Source of the DNA: Drosophila persimilis
Taxonomy: Eukaryota > Arthropoda > Insecta > Diptera > Drosophilidae
DNA: 64,000 nt
Assembly: GCF_003286085.1 (NCBI RefSeq)
Contig: NW_020825463.1
Span: 104,503 to 168,502 of the forward strand
Direction of reading: 5' to 3'
Below, piece after piece: positions 42,295 through 51,841 of this stretch. The position numbers and the translations under genes are program-made. How positions within the stretch are numbered: position 1 is the stretch's first letter; each line of letters starts with the position of its first letter. The notes under the pieces were generated by a model. That model had not been told where the DNA came from, did not search any database, and saw nothing but the letters and a program-made list of their open reading frames with translations.

Positions 42295-45200
42295 TCAAAA
42301 GGCGATTAAAGGGTCGGAAATGTGCATTGCAGCCGGCTCGCTGCGCCCAGGATAGCTGGCCATCCAGATTGGCATTGATGATTTTTCGTCTTCTTTCAGG
42401 TTTTGGAGTAGCGATAGGCTGCTGCATGCTGCGGAGTGGATTCGGAGAATTTGCCAAAAAGTCATTCCGGATACGTCATTCCGGTCAATCCCGGCAGTAG
42501 GCGAGGCCCTTATAGAAGATGGCGTGGGAGGCCGCTCGCTGCAGGCAGCCATAGGAGTTACAGCAGGATAGCAGGCCAACGGATGGACTGCTGGGCGCCA
42601 GATTTGCATTGAATGCACCAAGAGGCCGTCGGTAGCTGTGATATTTGCCTGTAAATAAAGGTAAGCAGAATTATTGCCATCCAGATTGGCATTGATGATA
42701 TTTTGTCTTCTTTTAGGTATTGGAGTGGCCATAGCTTTTGGTTGTGCAGCTTCTACACACACAGATGAGGCTTCCTGGTGAGAATTTGTGCGGGCTCGGC
42801 TTTCTTCGGCGGCAAATGCTGCGTCCATCTCTTCGTCGAGCTCCTTCTCAAGTTGCTGCTGCAGGGACTTCATCTGCTCTTCGAGAAGCTGCTCTGGAGT
42901 AGGCGGAGCGAATTTGTGTGGTTCAAGCGGAGTCATTATGAGCCTTTGTATGTATTCGGGCTCAAAACGAATCTTCTGCGCCATTTCAAATCGATTCATT
43001 TCTCCTCTCCTGAGACATTGCGCCATACGATTAACCCAGATTATTGAGGGTCTCCCCTGCGGGATACCAAGGGCTATGCGACGCTCTTGTTCAAGGCGTT
43101 TCCGTTCGACAAGTGCTTCCTTGACTTGGGACTCCCGGAGTTGGCGCTGTTGTTCAATTTCAAACTGCTCGTGTCTGATTAAAGTTGGCAGCAGTAGTTG
43201 TTGTTGTGCTGCCTGCTGCAGGAGTTGTTGTTGGAGAGGCCGAAAGTGAGTTTCCAGCTGCTTTGTGTATCTTGGCCGGTCAAGCCTTTGAGGAATGAAG
43301 GGCTGCATGATGAGTCTGTTTGCTTCCAGATTTGGATGGCGAAATAGTGAAGCTGCTAGCCTGCCGCTGGCTTTATCAAAGGTTTCTTCTGCAGAGTCAA
43401 TGTTGTGTGCATCTCGGATAACTTGATTTCTTGTGTACCTGCTAGCCTTTACGATTTTTCGTAGGAGTTGGTTCTGTGCGCTTTCTACCCTGCAAAATTG
43501 AGATTCGCATACCAATGCTCCCCATACAGGTAAGGCATATTGCCATATTGGGGCGATTAATTGTTTATAAATAACCATTTTGCATCTTTTAGATAGCCGG
43601 CTCTGATGACCAATGATCCAGTTCAGTCTCATGGCTGCTGCTCTCACTCGAATTGCTAACTGGGTGGTATGGGCATGTAGCACAAGTTTCCTGTCCATTA
43701 TCAAGCCTAGATAGCGATGCCTTGGCTTACTTTTGATTGCTTCGTTGTATATTTTTGGCGATAGCTCACCTATGCCATTTGCAATCGATCGCCTTGTGTA
43801 GAGGACATCGACCGTTTTGCTGGTATTAAGGCTGATGCACCATTTGGAAGCCCAAGCAGTGAAGTGTTCAAGATAACACTGATTTGTTCTAACCGCTGTA
43901 CTGGCTTCTTTTTTAGCACATAGGATGATTGTGTCATCTGCGTAAGTAGAAAGCATCATGTTGTTGTATATATTCGACTCAATGCGGTAGCGGCATATCC
44001 GACGTGAAGACTGTGTAGAGTACAGGGCCGAGGACGCTACCCTGGGGCACTCCTGCGCAAATCCTTCCAGGTCTCGTATTCCATTGTTTCCGTTTACAAA
44101 AAATGTTCTATCTGCTAAGTAACTTTTTAAAACGTTGTAATATGTAAACGGGAGTAGCTTCGCTAGCTTAAGTAGTAGACCATTATGCCAAACTCGGTCA
44201 AAGGCTTCGCTCACGTCAATAAATACGGCAGAACAAAATAACTGTTTCTCATATGCATCAAGAATATACTGTGTAACGCGTGCCAGTTGTTGCTCCGTGC
44301 TATGCTCTCTCCTGAATCCAAACTGATGAGAGGGAATGGCCTTCTCAAAGTCTTCGCATTCAAACATTCTTTTCATGAGCAAGGTTTCAAAGATTTTAGA
44401 GAAGCCAGCCAAAAGGCTAATCAGTCGATAAGAGCCAACTTCATTTGCATTTTTGCTCGGTTTTTTAATCATTGTAATAGCAGTACATTTCCATTGTTTG
44501 GGGAAATGGCCATGTCTCAAGATGCAATTGTAAATATTTGTCAAATGAATAATTACCTTTTGAGGTAACGCTTTAATGACTCTGTTGTTTATTTGGTCCA
44601 TGCCAGGAGCCTTTTTGATTTGTAGAGATTTGATTTCCATCATAACTTCATTGGGGGAAATAGGCCTGAACGGGAGTCTATTTACATCGTATTCCCGCCC
44701 AAATTGTTGCCTCTGAAGCCAGGCAGGTTTAGTTGTTAAGCGTTTGAGCTGCGCTATTTCCTTACACTCCATAACTACCCTATTTCTAAATTCTTCGGAG
44801 TTTATGAGTTTTGGTGTGAATCTTTCTTCTAAATGTGACACAAAAGCTTCAGCTTTCTCCTCGCTACTCTTTGTCCACCTATAGCCTTCTCTACTACCAC
44901 TACTGCTGGGAATTTTCAATGGCCAGTTTGGTTCTGGCTGCCTCATTAAAGTGTTTGTTAAGCGCCATAGTTTTTGCATTCTGTAACGATCTTGAGCGTC
45001 TACTTTTTTAAAAAGGTTATTGATCTGGTTATTTTTAGCCTTACGAAGGGCCTTTTTTAGCCGATGATTTGCTGCGTTGTATAACCTTCGCGTCTCCAAG
45101 GTGGGTCTGCGCATTTGCTCCCTTTTATGCTGCCATTTGAGCCTTAATAGTTTCTGTGTTTTCCTATCTAGTGTCAGTTGCCCTGTGCGTGGGTGAGAAC

Positions 45201-45537
45201 GCAGATTTATTAGCGAAGTTGCAGCCGCCTCTGCATTGTAGATGTTTTGATTTACAATATCGATCGCAGCCTCAATGTCTTCTCCTGAGTTTATTTCCAT
45301 GTTGAGATTGATATGCTGCGATAGCAAATCTTGGAATTTTTTGTTATTTGCTTTGCTTGGTAGTAGTCGGCGATTTGTTACCGGGACTGTCGTTGAGCCA
45401 CAGATGCCCAGGTTAATGAAGATAGGAAGATGGTCAGATTGCAGATCAACTGCTGAATATGTGTGAATTCTGTCATAGTTTATGCCAGCATATAGTGCCA
45501 AATCAATAGCGGAGGGCCTTTTTCTTTGATCAAATGG
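42295..45537 (-). CDS. LINE copy 3 ORF2: reverse transcriptase with C-terminal extension
   Basis: An open frame of 1,068 codons from 45,501, plus 12 codons upstream to the shared TAG. It closely matches copy 2, with single changes such as LRSHPRTG for PRSHPRTG and NRFEMAQKI for NRLEMAQKI. Motif A is FIDVSEAFDRVWHNG and YADD lies at 43,933-43,944. The coiled-coil C-terminal extension is present. The RT domain appears whole, but the endonuclease and ORF1 upstream are disrupted, so it could not mobilise itself. Confidence 0.85.
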   Translation of the reverse strand, partial: PFDQRKRPSAIDLALYAGINYDRIHTYSAVDLQSDHLPIFINLGICGSTTVPVTNRRLLPSKANNKKFQDLLSQHINLNMEINSGEDIEAAIDIVNQNIYNAEAAATSLINLRSHPRTGQLTLDRKTQKLLRLKWQHKREQMRRPTLETRRLYNAANHRLKKALRKAKNNQINNLFKKVDAQDRYRMQKLWRLTNTLMRQPEPNWPLKIPSSSGSREGYRWTKSSEEKAEAFVSHLEERFTPKLINSEEFRNRVVMECKEIAQLKRLTTKPAWLQRQQFGREYDVNRLPFRPISPNEVMMEIKSLQIKKAPGMDQINNRVIKALPQKVIIHLTNIYNCILRHGHFPKQWKCTAITMIKKPSKNANEVGSYRLISLLAGFSKIFETLLMKRMFECEDFEKAIPSHQFGFRREHSTEQQLARVTQYILDAYEKQLFCSAVFIDVSEAFDRVWHNGLLLKLAKLLPFTYYNVLKSYLADRTFFVNGNNGIRDLEGFAQECPRVASSALYSTQSSRRICRYRIESNIYNNMMLSTYADDTIILCAKKEASTAVRTNQCYLEHFTAWASKWCISLNTSKTVDVLYTRRSIANGIGELSPKIYNEAIKSKPRHRYLGLIMDRKLVLHAHTTQLAIRVRAAAMRLNWIIGHQSRLSKRCKMVIYKQLIAPIWQYALPVWGALVCESQFCRVESAQNQLLRKIVKASRYTRNQVIRDAHNIDSAEETFDKASGRLAASLFRHPNLEANRLIMQPFIPQRLDRPRYTKQLETHFRPLQQQLLQQAAQQQLLLPTLIRHEQFEIEQQRQLRESQVKEALVERKRLEQERRIALGIPQGRPSIIWVNRMAQCLRRGEMNRFEMAQKIRFEPEYIQRLIMTPLEPHKFAPPTPEQLLEEQMKSLQQQLEKELDEEMDAAFAAEESRARTNSHQEASSVCVEAAQPKAMATPIPKRRQNIINANLDGNNSAYLYLQANITATDGLLVHSMQIWRPAVHPLACYPAVTPMAACSERPPTPSSIRASPTAGIDRNDVSGMTFWQILRIHSAACSSLSLLQNLKEDEKSSMPIWMASYPGRSEPAAMHISDPLIAF

Positions 45538-45540
45538 CTA

Positions 45541-46118
45541 GTGTGTGTCTCCCCCAGTGGCCAACATTTAAGCAGATGTTTGCATGGATCGCGTTCATTA
45601 AAACTCTGCCTCTTTTACAGGATCGCACATTGCACCACCATGGGTGCTTAGCGTTCCAGTCCCCGCAAACTATAAATTTGGAGCCATAACAGAGTTCGCT
45701 CATGTACTTGAATAACTTTTTGAAGTGCTGCTCCGTCCAGGTGATAGTTGGCGGGCAATATATTGGCGCTAGAGCAACGACCTCATTATTGTTAGTGGTT
45801 AATGCGATGGGAGCACACTGCAAGAAATTTTCTGTAATTTGACATAAATGGCTACTCCACCTTTCCTTCTGGAGGAAGGGTGTGAGGCAGTATACAGTAT
45901 GTAGTCATTTATGGTTAGATTGTCTGTTATTGTGGTAGTAGGGTCATTTGAGGTTATGCGTGTTTCAATAACCATCATTATGCCCACGTTATTACGCTGC
46001 ATAAATAGTTCTAACTCCAAAATTTTGTTTTTTAGACCACAGGCGTTCCAATAAACGATTTTGAGAGAGCTGTTGTACTGGGCACCTGTAGTAGCAGTAG
46101 TGGTATGGGCTAAATTAT
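45541..46118 (-). pseudogene. LINE copy 3 endonuclease part, interrupted
   Basis: Two pieces are readable: IVYWNACGLKNK and VIETRITSND in 45,840-46,118, and VCGDWNAKHPWWCN in 45,530-45,823. A missing stretch near 45,836 removes part of the domain. The N-terminal codons of ORF2 lie on the far side of the DINE-1 insertion (47,225-47,333). Confidence 0.8.
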
Positions 46119-47224
46119 TATACCCGATACTCAAAATGAGTATTGGGGTATATTAGATTTGTGGTAAAAGTGGATGTGTGTAACGTCCAGAAGGAATCGT
46201 TTCCGACCCTATAAAGTATATATATTCTTGATCAGCATCAATAGCCGAGTCGATTGAGCCCTGTCTGTCTGTCCGTCCGTCCGTCTGTCCGTCTGTCCGT
46301 CCCCTTCAGCGCCTAATGCTCAAAGACTATAAGAGCTAGAGCAACGATGTTTTGGATCCAGACTTCTGTGATATGTCACTGCTCCAAAAATATTTCAAAA
46401 CTTTGCCCCGCCCACTTCCGCCCCCACAAAGGGCGAAAATCTGTGGCATCCACAATTTCGACGATACGAGAAAACTAAAAACGCAGAATCGTAGAAGATA
46501 CCTATATCTTCTAGAGTGCGAAATCTGAACCAGATCGTATAATTATTACAGCCAGAATCACGAAAACAATTTCACTCTTTCTCGCTCTGTCTCACTCTAA
46601 CACACAGGTTTCATGGTCGGTTTTGCCAATTGCAAAATATGAGTTCAAGGATCTCAGAACCTATAAAAGCCAGAGCAACCAAATTTGGTATCCACACTCC
46701 TGTGATATCGGACCTTGACCGTTTCCTGTCCAAATTTCGCCACACCCCCTTCCGCCCCCGCAAAGGACGAAAATCTGAGGCAACCACAAATCTCAGAGAC
46801 TATTAAGGCTAGAGTAACCAAATTTGGTGCACACACTCCTTTAAGATGTCACTATAAAACGTATATCTCAGAATTTCGCCCCACCCCCATCCGCCCCCAC
46901 AAAGGACGAAAATCTGTTGCATCCACAATATTGCAGATTTGAGAAAACTAAAAACGCAGAATCATAGATAATGACCATATCTATTAGATTGCTGAATCTG
47001 GATCAGATCAGACCATTTTTTTAGCCAAAAGGAACAAATCAATTTGCATTGGCTACGCAGCGCCCGACGTCACGCTCAGACTGATTTTCTGTCTCTCTCG
47101 CACGCACTCTTTGTCGTGTCGTTAAATATTAGCGGCGTCTGCCGGAGGAGAGCCATACTGACTTAGTATCGGGTATAACCTTAGAGTTGCGGTGTCCGCA
47201 GCAACTCATAACGTTCCCCCTCGT
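46119..47224 (+). mobile_element. DINE-1/Helentron-like non-autonomous element inserted in LINE copy 3
   Basis: About 1,106 bp. The 5' end TATACCCGATACTCA folds with TGAGTAT...GGGTATA. A GTCY microsatellite lies at 46,261-46,302. AGTATCGGGTATAA at 47,165-47,178 mirrors the 5' end as a subterminal inverted repeat. A 3' hairpin GAGTTGC...GCAACTC at 47,184-47,207 follows, then CCCCCTCG. These are the described features of DINE-1 (HINE) elements. The empty site in copy 2 (AAATTATTTG near 37,187) shows insertion at TTAT/TT without target duplication. No protein is encoded. It is closest to the type A units and to the array's first unit. Confidence 0.85.
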
Positions 47225-47313
47225 TTGTATTTACATTTGTGGTGGTAGTAGCTAGAGGATTGGCTGTATTGTTGGCCCTAGTAGTGTTTGTAGTATACGG
47301 TATTTCGGCGTAA

Positions 47314-48308
47314 TTATTTATTTGCAATGTCATTAGCGGTGGAAATAGTTTGTCCTTTATTTGAGATAATAAAAGTATGCAATAGATCTATAAGGGCATC
47401 CATTTTTTTGCCCATTTCACTTACAAGGCGAAGATTTTGGTGCACCACCTGCATTAGCTGGTCATTCACATATGGGGCTCCAGGCTGCTGGTATCGCTGT
47501 GGTTGGGGGTCGTGCTTCTGTGACTCTCGCTGCTGTTGTTGATGCCCACGAGAGGAGGGGTGTGGCCTGCTGATGCTGTTGCCCTGAAGGTCATCGGATG
47601 GTTGATTTTTGTTGCTAAAAGGCTGGAGGTTTGGCGTCTTATTAGTGTACCGGCTGATGGTGGGCTGTTGGGAGTTGTTTTGTTGTTGCTGCAGGTTAGC
47701 CGGCGCAGGCTTTTGGGTCTTTCGCTGCTGCTGGTGATGCCCGCGAGGGGCCCTGTTGATGTTGCTTTCCTGCTGGCCAACAGACAGTTTATTGTTGTTG
47801 CTGAAAAGTTGACTAAAAAGCTGGCGATTTGGGGCCTTGTTAACGTTCTGCCTGTTGGTCGGCTGGGAGCTGTTGTTGTTGTGCTGCTGCTGCTGCGGGT
47901 TTTGGTGTGATTTAGGTAGGTGGTGTTTTTGTTTTCGCTGCTGCCATCTCAAGATTTGTTAATTTCCCCGCTGTAAGCTGCATTGTGCCGAGTGGAGTTG
48001 TTGTTCTTCTGGTGCTGCCAGTTTGTCCGCTTCTGTTTTCCAATAGCAATGTGCGCCCGGTAGGATTTGGGTGTTGCCTGGGCTTGCTTAAACGCCTTGC
48101 AGCCCCTATAGCTGGCAACATGTCCTTCCCCACAATTGGCACATTTAGGATTTGAGATCTTAGCCTCGGCGCACGCTGTGGATGGTTGTGCCCCGGCACA
48201 TTTTTGGCAAACAAAAGCTCGGCGACAGTAATTTTTACTGTGGCCAAAGCATTGGCAGCGGTGGCATTGAACAGGGTCAATGCGTCTCATTTGTCGTTCA
48301 ACTGAAAT
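47314..48308 (-). pseudogene. LINE copy 3 ORF1 3' part and glutamine-rich continuation
   Basis: 47,949-48,290 keeps the zinc knuckles CHRCQCFGHSKNYC, CQKCAGAQPSTAC and CANCGEGHVASYRGC to GEINKS. 47,314-47,961 is the Gln-rich -1 frame ending TISTANDIANK. The same arrangement as in copies 1 and 2. ORF1 is cut at 48,308, where element A sequence begins. Confidence 0.8.
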
Positions 48309-48806
48309 TGGCTACCGTGGAAACTATGCGTGCCTAAAAACGGCCGGACGAGAGTACTCCGCGAATGCCATGACGAACCAACGGCAGGACACCTTGGCGT
48401 CCGGAAAACCATCCTGAGGGAAACACAACGATACTACTGGCCAGGACTACACCGAGACGTGCGACGGTACGTGCAGGGCTGCGTAAGCTGTCAGAAGTTC
48501 AAAGCAGCGCAAGGCCGTGGGCAGGATGCTCACACGTAAAGCCGAAGAACCCATCGCCACCCTGTGTGCCGACTTCGTCGGACCATTACCACGTTCGAAG
48601 CACGGGAACACCATCTTACTGGTATTCTTCGACACTTTCTACAAGTGGGTGGAACTGGTACCCCTCTAGAAAGCGACAACAGCAAACCTCGGACGAGCCA
48701 TCAGAGAACGAATACTGTGTAGCTTCGGCGTGCCAAAACTATTCGTCTGCGACAACGGAACCCAGTTCACCAGCCGATCGTTTGGAACATTCATGCGAAG
48801 CGCAGG
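48309..48806 (+). pseudogene. Element A integrase fragment, scrambled copy R3
   Basis: It matches 30,697 onward: HDEPTAGHLGVRKTILRETQ, CVSCQKFK, KHGNTILLVF and FVCDNGTQFTSRSFGT, and stops mid-core. It is bounded on both sides by LINE pieces in opposite orientations. Fossil fragment. Confidence 0.85.
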
Positions 48807-50398
48807 CTAGCAGCTTCACTATTTCGCCATCCAAATCTGGAAGCAAACAGACTCATCATGCAGCCCTTCATTCCTCAAAGGCTTGACCGGCCAAGATACA
48901 CAAAGCAGCTGGAAACTCACTTTCGGCCTCTCCAACAACAACTCCTGCAGCAGGCAGCACAACAACAACTACTGCTGCCAACTTTAATCAGACACGAGCA
49001 GTTTGAAATTGAACAACAGCGCCAACTCCGGGAGTCCCAAGTCAAGGAAGCACTTGTCGAACGGAAACGCCTTGAACAAGAGCGTCGCATAGCCCTTGGT
49101 ATCCCGCAGGGGAGACCCTCAATAATCTGGGTTAATCGTATGGCGCAATGTCTCAGGAGAGGAGAAATGAATCGATTAGAAATGGCGCAGAAGATTCGTT
49201 TTGAGCCCGAATACATACAAAGGCTCATAATGACTCCGCTTGAACCACACAAATTCGCTCCGCCTACTCCAGAGCAGCTTCTCGAAGAGCAGATGAAGTC
49301 CCTGCAGCAGCAACTTGAGAAGGAGCTCGAAGAAGAGATGGACGCAGCATTTGCCGCCGAAGAAAGCCGAGCCCGCACAAATTCTCACCAGGAAGCCTCA
49401 TCTGTGTGTGTAGAAGCTGCACAACCAAAAGCTATGGCCACTCCAATACCTAAAAGAAGACAAAATATCATCAATGCCAATCTGGATGGCAATAATTCTG
49501 CTTACCTTTATTTACAGGCAAATATCACAGCTACCGACGGCCTCTTGGTGCATTCAATGCAAATCTGGCGCCCAGCAGTCCATCCGTTGGCCTGCTATCC
49601 TGCTGTAATTCCTATGGCTGCCTGCAGCGAGCGGCCTCCCACGCCATCTTCTATAAGGGCCTCGCCTACTGCCGGGATTGACCGGAATGACGTATCCGGA
49701 ATGACTTTTTGGCAAATTCTCCGAATCCACTCCGCAGCATGCAGCAGCCTATCGCTACTCCAAAACCTGAAAGAAGACGAAAAATCATCAATGCCAATCT
49801 GGATGGCCAGCTATCCTGGGCGCAGCGAGCCGGCTGCAATGCACATTTCCGACCCTTTAATCGCCTTTTGACTGGCTCGCCAAATCCGCACCGCAGTATA
49901 TCCAGCATCCAATGAAGGCCTGTCCAACAGTTACAACAGCCACTGGTGAATCTTCTTCTCATTGGCCTAATGCTGGATCAATGGCAGTTGCAGCAGCCTA
50001 ATGACGTCACGTGGCATTTACTCAGACCGCTCCCAGGTCACCTTCTGAAATTTCACCGCCGTCCAGTGTGCCAATGGTGGAAAGGCGCACACCGAAAGAC
50101 ACGCCCTCTGGAAGCATATAGGCGAATCAATTTGTAACAATCGAATACTTACTCACTTACGGTGCGGCTTTATACTTCCCCTGAGACTGCAGCAGTCTGA
50201 TGAAGTCACCGGGTCCTTTATTTTGACACCTGCTCAAGCCAACTGCTACAGAATCAATTCCATCCAGTGAGCTGATGATAGAGGTTCATACCTATATATA
50301 CGTCCGCTGTAATTAAATGGGCAAAGAAATTATAATTAATACAGCTATTTGTTAAATTTATAATTTTATTACTTACAATGCAATTTTCAAATGTAAAC
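48801..50398 (+). mobile_element. Jockey-clade LINE, copy 4, 3' part only
   Basis: It starts inside the ORF2 C-terminal region (GRLAASLFRHPNLEANRLIM in copy 1). ORF2 stays open to SDPLIAF at 49,871, and the 3' region follows to 50,398. The junction with element A lies within a shared GCAGGC (48,801-48,806). The coiled-coil extension reads LQQQLEKELEEEMDAAFAAE as in copy 1. The end (ACTTACAATGCAATTTTCAA) is as in copies 2 and 3. Confidence 0.9.
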
Positions 50399-50692
50399 TG
50401 TGATGAACCCATTTCAGGCTGAGGTAAGCTCAGTCCCGTCCAGGGGTCAATCCACAAGAAATTTGTAGAAATTTGATGGAACCGTGAGGGCGGCATCGGG
50501 GGGCGGCCTATCGTAGAGGGGCGGATCGGGCTAGAATGGGCGTCGCTAGTCGTGCATACGAAACGGCTGCGTGGACTCGGGGCGGGGTGGCGTCGGTGCC
50601 TCGACTAATTGGAGCGAACTTACGAAATCGGGTGTTTTTACTTTGATAATTCGACACTTTATTGTACTTCCTAGCGGTTTCAATGAACTTAT
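50399..50692 (-). repeat. Element A LTR, partial, interrupted by the DINE-1 array
   Basis: TGTGATGAACC (on +) through GGTTTCAATGAACTTAT matches the first ~294 bases of the LTR at 24,787. The array starts after TTAT. The rest of the LTR is not seen again in the window. Confidence 0.9.
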
Positions 50693-51798
50693 TATACCCG
50701 ATACTCAAAATGAGTATTGGGGTATATTAGATTTGTGGTAAAAGTGGATGTGTGTAACGTCCAGAAGGAATCGTTTCCGACCCTATAAAGTATATATATT
50801 CTTGATCAGCATCAATAGCCGAGTCGATTGAGCCCTGTCTGTCTGTCCGTCCGTCCGTCTGTCCGTCTGTCCGTCCCCTTCAGCGCCTAATGCTCAAAGA
50901 CTATAAGAGCTAGAGCAACGATGTTTTGGATCCAGACTTCTGTGATATGTCACTGCTCCAAAAATATTTCAAAACTTTGCCCCGCCCACTTCCGCCCCCA
51001 CAAAGGGCGAAAATCTGTGGCATCCACAATTTCGACGATACGAGAAAACTAAAAACGCAGAATCGTAGAAGATACCTATATCTTCTAGAGTGCGAAATCT
51101 GAACCAGATCGTATAATTATTACAGCCAGAATCACGAAAACAATTTCACTCTTTCTCGCTCTGTCTCACTCTAACACACAGGTTTCATGGTCGGTTTTGC
51201 CAATTGCAAAATATGAGTTCAAGGATCTCAGAACCTATAAAAGCCAGAGCAACCAAATTTGGTATCCACACTCCTGTGATATCGGACCTTGACCGTTTCC
51301 TGTCCAAATTTCGCCACACCCCCTTCCGCCCCCGCAAAGGACGAAAATCTGAGGCAGCCACAAATCTCAGAGACTATTAAGGCTAGAGTAACCAAATTTG
51401 GTGCACACACTCCTTTAAGATGTCACTATAAAACGTATATCTCAGAATTTCGCCCCACCCCCATCCGCCCCCACAAAGGACGAAAATCTGTTGCATCCAC
51501 AATATTGCAGATTTGAGAAAACTAAAAACGCAGAATCATAGATAACGACCATATCTATCAGATCGCTGAATCTGGATCAGATCAGATCATTTTTATAGCC
51601 AAAAGGAACAAATCAATTTGCAGTGGCTACGCAGCGCCCGACGTCACGCTCAGACTGATTTTCTGTCTCTCTCGCACGCACTCTTTGTCGTGTCGTTAAA
51701 TATTAGCGGCGTCTGCCGGAGGAGAGCCATACTGACTTAGTATCGGGTATAACCTTAGAGTTGCGGTGTCCGCAGCAACTCACAACGTTCCCCCTCGT

Positions 51799-51841
51799 TT
51801 TTTATTAATTTGGCGATAGTCAACTACTAATCGCCATTTTT
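51799..51841 (+). repeat. 43-bp linker within the DINE-1 array (first of four)
   Basis: TTTTTTATTAATTTGGCGAT, then an imperfect inverted repeat GGCGATAGT...ACTAATCGCC, then a T-run. The same 43 bp recur at 54,038-54,080, 56,285-56,327 and 61,853-61,895. It is not part of the lone unit at 46,119-47,224 nor of the element A LTR. Confidence 0.9.

Larger units (their letters stand above)
38517..48308. repeat. Direct duplication of the right-arm cassette (copy R2)
   Basis: The order [element B LTR (-), element A RNase H/integrase/LTR (+), LINE (-)] repeats that of 29,751-38,516 in the same orientation. The offset is 8,915 at the RNase H start and 8,960 from the integrase core through the LINE. 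For example the LTR at 32,090 recurs at 41,050, and the RT frame at 33,335 recurs at 42,295. A DINE-1-like element is inserted only in R2. Confidence 0.9.
41768..48308 (-). mobile_element. Jockey-clade LINE, copy 3, 5'-truncated, carrying a DINE-1-like insertion
   Basis: Same family and orientation as copy 2. It breaks at 48,308 within ORF1 (equal to copy 1 ~19,427) against element A. A DINE-1-like element (46,119-47,224) splits the ORF2 start. Copy 3 also lost ~60 bases of the endonuclease near 45,836 and two bases near 45,565, and shares the TAG (45,538-45,540) with copies 1 and 2. Confidence 0.9.

Noticed and set aside
46261-46303. GTCTGTCC/GTCCGTCC runs looking like a short regular array
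   Set aside because: A GTCY microsatellite, a known part of DINE-1 elements. There are no spacers, so it is not CRISPR-like.
46119-47224. 14-bp inverted TTATACCCGATACT/AGTATCGGGTATAA as ends of a cut-and-paste DNA transposon
   Set aside because: The 3' member is subterminal (~45 bases inside), a hairpin and CCCCCTCG follow it, and there is no target duplication. This fits a Helentron/DINE-1 element better.
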